Positions 13,770-20,185 of a stretch of 23,264 nt of DNA are shown one piece after another. How positions within the stretch are numbered: position 1 is the first letter of the stretch; every line of letters begins with the position of its first letter. The stretch is taken from contig CAAGNU010000286.1 of assembly GCA_900771365.1 (NCBI GenBank), positions 1 to 23,264 on the forward strand. The letters run 5' to 3'. Origin of the DNA: Bacteroidales bacterium. Its GTDB lineage: Bacteria > Bacteroidota > Bacteroidia > Bacteroidales > P3. The notes under the pieces were generated by a model. That model had not been told where the DNA came from. It saw only the letters and a program-made list of their open reading frames with translations, and searched no databases. The translations under genes were made by a program, and so were the position numbers.

Positions 13770-15572
13770 ATGAAAAAGCTAATTAACGCATTTTTAGCCA
13801 TCGTTCTCATGGCACTTGTCCTTGTTTCGTGTAAGGAAGAGCCTGAGGTGACTATTTCTCATTTCACAATTAGCCAAGAAAGATGCTTAGACCAACTGAA
13901 CGGCAGCTCATACCTTGACGCAACCAATCTCAGTTGGGGAATAGGCGACCAAGCCCTGGTGTTCGGCTCAAATGAAGATGTGGCAAAGTTCTCTATCACA
14001 CCTGACCTGTCCAACTATGAGTCGGCCGAAATGGATTTTGCTGAAGGGCATCTTGGCTCAGCCCCCTATAAGGCCATCTATCCGGCATCCATAGCCACAT
14101 CAAGCAACACTATCGAGCTACCTGCCATCCAAACCACTGAGGACGGACGGCTTGCGTTCCTCCCCATGTATGGCGAAACCGCAACCGATCAGCTGCAATT
14201 CAAAAACCTTTGCGGTGTGCTGAAAGTACATCTTCAGCAAGAAAACACAAACATTAGCAGCATCGTTGTAATTGCCGACAACGTATGCGGCAATTTCTCT
14301 ATCGCTAATGCACCTGACAGTCCCACAGCTGTCTATTCCTCCAACGGAGGACATGTCATCACGTTGGACTGCACCACAGACCAAAGTATTGAAGGTGATG
14401 GACACGACTTCTACATTTGCCTGCCCGAGGGGACATACAGCACCATGGAGCTGAAGATTGTCAACAACGAAGGTGGTATCTACACCTATAACGGACAAAG
14501 TGTCAAAATTGACAGGAGCAAATATACTACGCTTGCCATCTCTGACATGACGTTCGAAATTCCGCAAGTCGAAATAGTTGAAGGCCGTCTGCCAGGCCTT
14601 TTCTCTATTAAAGAGAACAAGCAAATATACTTCTCCATGGGAAACCTACAGTTTGAAACAAAGGCAGTAGACTACGTAGGCAACACTGCTATTAGAGATT
14701 TCGGATCATGGTATTTTGCAGAACATCAAACCGACATCATCGGTGCCGATAATGCCAAAGTGTTTAGATTTGTCGATAAAGACTCTACATATTATATTAT
14801 GGGCGACACTACTCTTATTATTAATAGACATGACACTATCGGAGACTCTATTGTAAAAATAACAGACACAATAGACACTACAATGGAAATCATGCAACGC
14901 ACACACGTTTATCGTATTCCTGGTAACATTCGACTTGATGTGTTTGGCTGGGGTGCAAGTGGATACGACAACAAACTGCCCTTCATGACCTCGGTCATAG
15001 ATTCAATATACGGTAACCATGGAGACAGCAGAACTGCTACAATCAAAAACAGTGACTATGATTGGGGGCACAACAACGCAATAGTTAATGCCGACAATAA
15101 AAGAGGAAGATGGCGTACTTTAGGCCGCGTCGAATGGTTATACTTGCTCTATGAGAGAAGCAACGCAGCAAACCTTCGTGGCACAGGTACTGTTGCTGGT
15201 GTTCATGGCATGATACTGCTCCCCGATGTATGGATCCTTCCTGCCGGATTGAGATTTAACCCCGGAGTAGGCCTCTCTGCAGCCGACTGGAACCACAACG
15301 TGTATTCTGCCGCTCAATGGAAGCAGATGGAAGCAGCAGGTGCTGTATTCTTACCAGCCGCAGGATACCGTGCGGCTCCGTCTCAACAAATGTGTGATAT
15401 AAATGATATTGGTGCTTATTGGTCATCATCCAACATCAAAATCAATAATAGCGATACATATTCACGAGACTACGCATACTATGTCTATTTCGACCCAGCG
15501 GGTATCGGCTCATACGAATATATCAACCGCTCTCGCGGCTGCTCGGTACGATTGGTAAAAGATGCACAATAA
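13770..15572 (+). CDS. Fimbrillin-like / FISUMP-type surface lipoprotein
   Basis: The 600-aa protein has a lipoprotein signal with lipobox LVSC (Cys21) followed by KEEPE. Residues about 26-265 resemble the fimbrillin-like domain of Bacteroidales: a W-G-x-GD-x-x-x-VFG motif, YKAIYPASI, PMYGETATDQLQFKNLCGVLKVHL, and a later ICLPEGTYSTMELKI strand. Residues about 270-600 resemble the C-terminal module of Bacteroidales FISUMP/DUF1566-like proteins: IYFSMGNLQFE, WYFAEHQTDIIG, LDVFGWGASGYDN, WRTLGRVEWLYLL, ILPAGLRFNPG, AAGYRA, YWSSS and the closing RGCSVRLVKD. It is probably exported to the outer surface; the ligand is unknown. Codon use between 14650 and 14920 is more A/T-rich than in neighbours, where a Thr/Asp/Ile-rich insert lies (about 325-385). 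It is followed by two terminators. Confidence 0.85.
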   Translation: MKKLINAFLAIVLMALVLVSCKEEPEVTISHFTISQERCLDQLNGSSYLDATNLSWGIGDQALVFGSNEDVAKFSITPDLSNYESAEMDFAEGHLGSAPYKAIYPASIATSSNTIELPAIQTTEDGRLAFLPMYGETATDQLQFKNLCGVLKVHLQQENTNISSIVVIADNVCGNFSIANAPDSPTAVYSSNGGHVITLDCTTDQSIEGDGHDFYICLPEGTYSTMELKIVNNEGGIYTYNGQSVKIDRSKYTTLAISDMTFEIPQVEIVEGRLPGLFSIKENKQIYFSMGNLQFETKAVDYVGNTAIRDFGSWYFAEHQTDIIGADNAKVFRFVDKDSTYYIMGDTTLIINRHDTIGDSIVKITDTIDTTMEIMQRTHVYRIPGNIRLDVFGWGASGYDNKLPFMTSVIDSIYGNHGDSRTATIKNSDYDWGHNNAIVNADNKRGRWRTLGRVEWLYLLYERSNAANLRGTGTVAGVHGMILLPDVWILPAGLRFNPGVGLSAADWNHNVYSAAQWKQMEAAGAVFLPAAGYRAAPSQQMCDINDIGAYWSSSNIKINNSDTYSRDYAYYVYFDPAGIGSYEYINRSRGCSVRLVKDAQ

Positions 15573-15585
15573 ACAACTCTAAAAC

Positions 15586-15615
15586 AAGCCTCCGCATACA
15601 TACTTACGGAGGCTT
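15586..15615 (+). terminator. Terminator 1 after the fimbrillin-like gene
   Basis: AAGCCTCCG (15586-15594) pairs with CGGAGGCTT (15607-15615) around a 12-nt loop and runs into a short T stretch. It lies 14 nt past the stop codon at 15572. Confidence 0.8.
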
Positions 15616-15622
15616 TACTGAA

Positions 15623-15670
15623 AATCCGCAGACAGCAGTCCTTAACTGCTCCTGCGGATTGATTATTTTT
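15623..15670 (+). terminator. Terminator 2, a compound hairpin
   Basis: AATCCGCAG (15623-15631) pairs with CTGCGGATT (15652-15660), and AGCAGT (15634-15639) with ACTGCT (15645-15650) inside it, giving a long stem before GATTATTTTT. It directly follows the first terminator. The rest of the gap (15671-15883) is A/T-rich leader with no gene; it contains one AAATCTCA unit near 15870 just upstream of rpoN. Confidence 0.78.
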
Positions 15671-15883
15671 GCTCCTGCCGTCTCTCCGATTTATAGGGAT
15701 TGAGGGCCAAGAAATCCGAACATATACTATTTCAAAGGCGTACACACACCTTGTTCCTTCATTTCTATAAAAACCTGTACGTTTATTTTTTTTACTGCAT
15801 GATATAATAATAATTGAATTTTATAGTTATATAGGGATAATCTCAGATACACGCTAAACGACTACTTCAAATCTCATTAATCT

Positions 15884-18370
15884 ATGAAGAACGGACAACG
15901 CCAGACAATGAAGATGCAGCAGAAGCTGTCCCCGCAACAGTTGCTGTTGATGCAGCTGCTGCAGCTGCCCGTTACCACGCTGGAACAACGCCTAAAAGAA
16001 GAGGTAGAGAAGAATCCCATCCTTGACATAACGTCCGAGAACGGTTCCATCATGGAATCGCTCCCCAACGAGAGCTTCAATAATGCCGAAGACTTGCTGG
16101 ACGACGCTGTGAGCGACGACGACTATAGCTATCGCGAACGCCTGGAACGAGACAAGAACCAAAGCTCGCACGAGGTGGTATATGTCGCTGAAGACTCTTT
16201 CGAAGACCATCTCGTCGAACAACTCGCCATGAAAAATCTCAACGATAGGGAGATGCTAATTGCACAAGAGCTCATCGGAAGCCTCGATGATGCGGGCTAT
16301 ATATCTCGCGATGTTGCCTTGATAGCGAACGATATGGCTTTCACGCAGGGCTTAGAGGTGTCCGCTGATGAGGTGCTGGACGTGCTACGCATCATCCAGC
16401 AGCTCGAGCCCGCAGGCATCGCTGCGCGTTCGTTGCAGGAATGCCTCGCCATCCAGCTTCGCCGTGCCGAAGAGCAGGACGAAGCCACCCGGCTGGCTCT
16501 ACGCGTGGTGGAGGACTATTTCGACCAATTTGTCAAGCACAACTATGGCCACGTGATGGATGAGCTCGGACTGGACGAATCCCAGCTGCACACTGCCATC
16601 GAACGGATACAGCGACTCAACCCCAAGCCTGGAGAAAGCGAACGGGATACAGACCAGATTCACTACATCGTCCCCGACTTCATCGTTTCGTGCCACGACA
16701 ACCAACTTTCCTTTGTCTTGAACGACAGCCACCTGCCTCAGTTACAAATCAGTGCCTACTACCAAGAGATGCTACAGCAGCTCTCCGCTCAGGGGAAGAC
16801 CTCTCCGTCTGAGAAAGAAACCATAGCATTCCTCCGCGATAAGACCGATAGCGCCAACCTGCTGGTGAACACGCTCCAACAGCGCCACGTCACCATGCTT
16901 CGCGTGATGCAGGTCATCTTCAAACGCCAGAAGCGCTTCTTCCTCACTGGCGACACCTCCGACCTCGTTCCTCTCCTACAGAAGGAGGTCGCCGAACAGA
17001 CAGGCTACGACATCTCCACCGTCTCACGTGTGGTGAACAGCAAATATGTCCAGACCGATTTCGGCACCTTCCCGCTCAAAGAGTGCTTCACGCAAGCCAT
17101 CCGCAACAGCGAAGGCGAGGAGGTGACCAATAAAATGGTGAGCAACGAAATCCTCGCCGCCCTGGAGCACGAGGATAAGCAGAACCCACTGAGCGACGAC
17201 GAACTGTCTCAGCTGCTCGCCGAGAAAGGCTACCGCGTGGCGCGCCGCACTGTGGCCAAATATCGCGAGAAGCTAGGCATCCCCGTGGCACGGCTGCGCC
17301 GCGGCATCAAGGTCATCATTCTCATCCTGGCTACGCTCATACCTGGCACAATCACAGCCCAGAGTCCTCAAAAAGAAAGCTATTTCGATTCCCTCATCAA
17401 CGCTCAGATACGCGAAGGCCGCGCCAAAGCCAACGCTTCCAAGTCCAAAAGTGACGGCAAGAACGGAGGTAAAGCCTCGGCACGTCCCGGACAACCCGCC
17501 ATTGAGGAGCACGAAGCACCGCCTCAGCCCACCAAAATCGACACAGCCTTGGCAAGCGGAGACGAACTAATAAACGTCATGTACAACGCCACCCTGCCCC
17601 CACCCTCGGCTCTATGGTACGGCAAAAACCTCTCTGGAGCACATGTAAAGCTCGTCAACCTTTCGATGGACTCTCTTCCCGATGAAATCTCCATACAGCT
17701 GCTCAAAGATAACGAAAAATTCTGCTTCCCCGTCAAGAACATCATTACCTCGCCTTACGGCTGGCGTTGGGAACGCCCGCATCGCGGTGTCGACATCCGC
17801 CTCAGGACTGGCGATCCCGTGCACGCGGCCTTCAATGGTGTGGTACGCATTGCACGACCTATGGGTGGCTACGGCAACCTAATCGTAATCCGCCACTACA
17901 ACGGACTTGAAACCGTCTACGGACACCTATCCAAGATTAATGTCAAGCCCCTACAGGTTGTAGCGGCAGGACAAGTGATTGGCCTGGGAGGCAGCACAGG
18001 CCATTCTACTGGCCCTCACCTACATTTCGAAGTGCGCTTCCAGTACGAGCCTTTCGACCCTGAATGGATCCTCGACTTTTCCAACTACACCCTCCGCACC
18101 CGGCGCCTCTATCTCGACAAGACCTATTTCGGCATCCGCAAGCCCACCACACGCGACACCCAGACCTACAAAGCCGACAAAAGTATCGTGCCAGAAGAGA
18201 TGGCCACCACCAAGCCCAAAAGTTCGGGCAAGCCCGTATATGCCACGCTAAAAAAAGGTGAGAGCCTAGAGGATTTCGCCAAACGGAACTACACCACAAC
18301 AGCCAAGCTGAAAGATCTTAATCCGAACTACAAAAAGCTCAAAACTGGCGACCGCGTGAGAGTGCGATGA
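15884..18370 (+). CDS. rpoN: RNA polymerase sigma-54 factor fused in frame to a secreted M23/LysM peptidase
   Basis: The 828-aa frame holds two proteins that are normally separate. Residues 1-473 are a complete sigma-54: the Gln/Leu-rich region I (MKMQQKLSPQQLLLMQLLQL, then LEQRLKEEVEKNPIL), the core-binding domain (IIQQLEPAGIAARSLQECLAIQL), the DNA-binding helix-turn-helix (STVSRVVNSKYVQTDFGTFPLKECF) and the RpoN box ARRTVAKYRE (453-462). Sigma-54 proteins end just after GIPVARLRR, but here no stop occurs. The frame runs into GIKVIILILATLIPGTITAQ (474-493), which reads as a signal peptide with a signal-peptidase site ITA/Q. A low-complexity basic linker follows, then an M23 (LytM) zinc peptidase domain with ligands His633, Asp637 (HRGVD), His712 and His714 (HLHFE), and a C-terminal LysM module (785-828). 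A GTG at 17285 could start the peptidase alone. A sequencing error or lost stop is possible. fmt follows. Confidence 0.88.
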   Translation: MKNGQRQTMKMQQKLSPQQLLLMQLLQLPVTTLEQRLKEEVEKNPILDITSENGSIMESLPNESFNNAEDLLDDAVSDDDYSYRERLERDKNQSSHEVVYVAEDSFEDHLVEQLAMKNLNDREMLIAQELIGSLDDAGYISRDVALIANDMAFTQGLEVSADEVLDVLRIIQQLEPAGIAARSLQECLAIQLRRAEEQDEATRLALRVVEDYFDQFVKHNYGHVMDELGLDESQLHTAIERIQRLNPKPGESERDTDQIHYIVPDFIVSCHDNQLSFVLNDSHLPQLQISAYYQEMLQQLSAQGKTSPSEKETIAFLRDKTDSANLLVNTLQQRHVTMLRVMQVIFKRQKRFFLTGDTSDLVPLLQKEVAEQTGYDISTVSRVVNSKYVQTDFGTFPLKECFTQAIRNSEGEEVTNKMVSNEILAALEHEDKQNPLSDDELSQLLAEKGYRVARRTVAKYREKLGIPVARLRRGIKVIILILATLIPGTITAQSPQKESYFDSLINAQIREGRAKANASKSKSDGKNGGKASARPGQPAIEEHEAPPQPTKIDTALASGDELINVMYNATLPPPSALWYGKNLSGAHVKLVNLSMDSLPDEISIQLLKDNEKFCFPVKNIITSPYGWRWERPHRGVDIRLRTGDPVHAAFNGVVRIARPMGGYGNLIVIRHYNGLETVYGHLSKINVKPLQVVAAGQVIGLGGSTGHSTGPHLHFEVRFQYEPFDPEWILDFSNYTLRTRRLYLDKTYFGIRKPTTRDTQTYKADKSIVPEEMATTKPKSSGKPVYATLKKGESLEDFAKRNYTTTAKLKDLNPNYKKLKTGDRVRVR
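17285..18370 (+). other. Possible independent M23 peptidase starting inside the fusion (in-frame GTG)
   Basis: Starting at the GTG at codon 468 of the fusion gives a 361-aa protein beginning (M/V)ARLRRGIK, then the hydrophobic core VIILILATLIPGTITA and Gln. This is a textbook signal peptide whose basic n-region is built from the last residues of the sigma factor. It would be a normal-sized periplasmic M23/LysM peptidoglycan hydrolase without any sigma domain. This is an alternative reading of the same frame, not an extra gene with separate sequence support. Confidence 0.4.
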
Positions 18371-18414
18371 GGCCACCCCAGCTATGAGTTAAGAGTTGGT
18401 CGGAATCCGACCTC

Positions 18415-18494
18415 AAATCTCCAAATCTTCAAATCTCCAAATCTTCAAATCTTCAAATCTCCAAACATTCGAATCTTCAAACCTCCAAACCCTC
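18415..18494 (+). repeat. Ten 8-nt tandem repeats in the leader of fmt
   Basis: Ten consecutive 8-nt units fill exactly 80 bp, ending 6 nt before the fmt ATG. In order: AAATCTCC, AAATCTTC, AAATCTCC, AAATCTTC, AAATCTTC, AAATCTCC, AAACATTC, GAATCTTC, AAACCTCC, AAACCCTC. Units near the gene are more diverged. The frame stays open through them, but the encoded 8-residue repeats (such as KSSNLQIF) are not protein-like for this family. Confidence 0.88.
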
Positions 18495-18500
18495 ACAAAC

Positions 18501-19442
18501 ATGAAAATAGTCTTCATGGGTACGCCCGATTTTGCTGTAACCGCCCTAGATGCCATCCTGGCAGCAGAACACGATGTCGTAGGCGTGGTCACAGTGCCCG
18601 ACCGACAGACAGGCCGCGGATTGAAAGTGACCTTCTCGCCCGTCAAACAATATGCCCTTGACCATAGTCTCCACCTCCTACAGCCCGAAAAGCTGCGCGA
18701 CCCCGAGTTCCAAGAGCAGCTACGTGCGCTCAAAGCAGACATCTTCGTTGTGGTGGCCTTCCGTATGCTGCCGCAAAGCGTCTGGGCCATGCCTCCCCTG
18801 GGCACCTTCAACCTCCACGCCTCCCTCCTGCCCCAATACCGTGGTGCTGCACCCATCAACTGGGCCATCATCAACGGCGAGAAAGAGACTGGTGTAACAA
18901 CCTTCATGCTCAACGAGCACATAGATGAAGGCAGCATCCTCCTCCAAGAGCGCACACCCATCACGCCTGAAGACACCGCCGAAACGCTCCATGACCGCCT
19001 AGCCGAAATTGGCAGCAAGCTCATCGTAAAGACCCTACAAGGTCTCATAGACGGCACCCTCAGCCCCCAGCCGCAGCCCGCCTGCAACAACTTACGCCCC
19101 GCGCCCAAGATTTTCAAGCCCGACTGCGCCATAGATTGGAACAAGCCAGGACGCAGCATCGTGGATTTCGTCCGCGGTCTTTCCCCCTATCCTGCCGCCA
19201 CCATGCAGCTGCAAGACACCAAGGGAGCATCCCTGTCGTTCAAAGTCTACGAAGTGGCCTTCGAACCTGCCGAAAATACAACTGTTGGAGCACTGATTTC
19301 TGATGGTAAAAACATGCAAAAAATAGGAATACAGGATGGCTATATCCACATTTTAAGCCTCCAACTCAGCGGAAAAAAACGAATTTCCATTCAAGAGTTC
19401 CTTCGCGGATATGATACAACAAACTGGAAATTAGTTCCATAA
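18501..19442 (+). CDS. fmt: Methionyl-tRNA formyltransferase
   Basis: From the ATG at 18501 the protein is 313 aa, the normal Fmt length. The upstream in-frame extension to 18396 covers the repeats and is rejected. Fmt formylates initiator Met-tRNA using 10-formyl-tetrahydrofolate. Visible features: the N-terminal MKIVFMGTPDFAV; the catalytic Asn104 and His106 in FNLHASLLPQYRGAAPINWA (motif SLLPxYRG) and Asp142 in IDEGSIL; GVTTFMLNEHIDEG; and the C-terminal OB-fold-like domain from about residue 205 with PKIFKPDCAIDWN. It follows the rpoN-M23 frame by 130 nt, with no clear terminator between them, so it may share that transcript or start within the leader. Confidence 0.96.
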   Translation: MKIVFMGTPDFAVTALDAILAAEHDVVGVVTVPDRQTGRGLKVTFSPVKQYALDHSLHLLQPEKLRDPEFQEQLRALKADIFVVVAFRMLPQSVWAMPPLGTFNLHASLLPQYRGAAPINWAIINGEKETGVTTFMLNEHIDEGSILLQERTPITPEDTAETLHDRLAEIGSKLIVKTLQGLIDGTLSPQPQPACNNLRPAPKIFKPDCAIDWNKPGRSIVDFVRGLSPYPAATMQLQDTKGASLSFKVYEVAFEPAENTTVGALISDGKNMQKIGIQDGYIHILSLQLSGKKRISIQEFLRGYDTTNWKLVP

Positions 19443-19482
19443 AAAACACCCGAAAAGATTTAACAAAATTTATACTATCAAA

Positions 19483-19515
19483 TTTGCGTTCTTACAAAAA
19501 AAATATATATATTTG
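19483..19515 (+). promoter_or_regulatory. Bacteroidota promoter of the HU gene
   Basis: TTTG at 19483-19486 (-33-like element) and TATATTTG at 19508-19515 (exact TAnnTTTG) are separated by 21 nt, within the usual range. The leader to the HU start at 19557 is about 35 nt and A/T-rich. Confidence 0.8.
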
Positions 19516-19556
19516 CACTCGAAAATAATATTTTGTAAACCCAAAAAAAATTCACT

Positions 19557-19817
19557 ATGAACAAGACCGAATTGATTTCCGAGATGGCAAAAAAAGGTGG
19601 CATTTCCAAAGTTGACGCAGCCAAAGCATTCAACGCATACGTTGAAGTCCTAAAAGAACAGTTCGCCAAAGGCGAGAAGATTTCTGTTGTCGGATTCGGC
19701 ACACTCAGCGTCATTGAGCGAGCCGCTCGCACAGGCATCAACCCCAGAACCAAGAAAACTATCGAGATTGCCGCTAAGAAGGTCGTTAAATTCCGTCCTA
19801 GCAAAGACCTTGCCTAA
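19557..19817 (+). CDS. HU family DNA-binding protein
   Basis: The 86-aa protein is a standard single-domain HU: a helical N terminus (MNKTELISEMAKKGGISKVDAAKAFNAY), the VGFGTLSV turn and the DNA-binding beta-arm region with the INPRTKKTIEI segment (conserved NP plus basic residues), ending VKFRPSKDLA. HU dimers bend and compact DNA in the nucleoid. The gene has its own promoter and terminator and is monocistronic. Bacteroidota usually carry several HU paralogues, so no symbol is given. Confidence 0.95.
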   Translation: MNKTELISEMAKKGGISKVDAAKAFNAYVEVLKEQFAKGEKISVVGFGTLSVIERAARTGINPRTKKTIEIAAKKVVKFRPSKDLA

Positions 19818-19843
19818 CTCACCAACAGTGAACAGAGAGAAAG

Positions 19844-19876
19844 AAAACGGGCAGCCCTTAGGCTCGCCCGTTTTTT
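19844..19876 (+). terminator. Intrinsic terminator of the HU gene
   Basis: AAAACGGGC (19844-19852) pairs with GCCCGTTTT (19866-19874) around a 13-nt loop and is followed by T residues. It lies 26 nt past the HU stop. Confidence 0.9.
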
Positions 19877-19909
19877 CATACCTTGTCCGAACATAACACA
19901 GAATTCTAT

Positions 19910-19969
19910 CTCCCATCGATGGGAGTGCTCGATGAGCGGCTGATGCTCACTTGAGATTTTTCGCTCATC
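19910..19969. other. Perfect 16-bp palindrome and adjacent stem-loop
   Basis: CTCCCATCGATGGGAG (19910-19925) is a perfect palindrome. Next to it GATGAGCG (19931-19938) can pair with CGCTCATC (19962-19969). The region 19877-20126 has no gene I can support; this is its only notable structure. It might be an operator-like dyad or part of a small RNA, but neither is shown. Confidence 0.35.
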
Positions 19970-20126
19970 AAGGACGGAACTGCTCGGCACGGACGCGTCT
20001 TGGACCGTAGGACAATTCAGTGCCCATATCACAATTCTTCTTCGGTATATGTGCGTGAAATTGCTAATAACCTTACCCGAAAGCCATCCTGCTCTGTATT
20101 GCTCGCATCGCTTTCTTACGATAGTC

Positions 20127-20166
20127 ATAAAAAAAAGTCCCACCTTATGCGGCGGGACTTTTTTAT
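20127..20166 (-). terminator. Terminator of the S46 peptidase gene
   Basis: A GTCCC/GGGAC stem extended by A and T tracts on both sides (pairing 20131-20141 with 20154-20164) lies about 20 nt past the stop of the minus-strand peptidase gene. It can work in both directions. Confidence 0.85.
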
Positions 20167-20185
20167 CTTGATTCAAAGCCTAATC

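Noticed and set aside
13604..13786. 60-codon frame overlapping the start of the lipoprotein gene
   Set aside because: It overlaps the well-supported start at 13770 in another frame, has no protein-like features and lies in the leader.
18396..18500. N-terminal extension of Fmt through the 8-nt repeats
   Set aside because: The family start is MKIVFMGTPDFAV at 18501; the extension only translates the tandem repeats.
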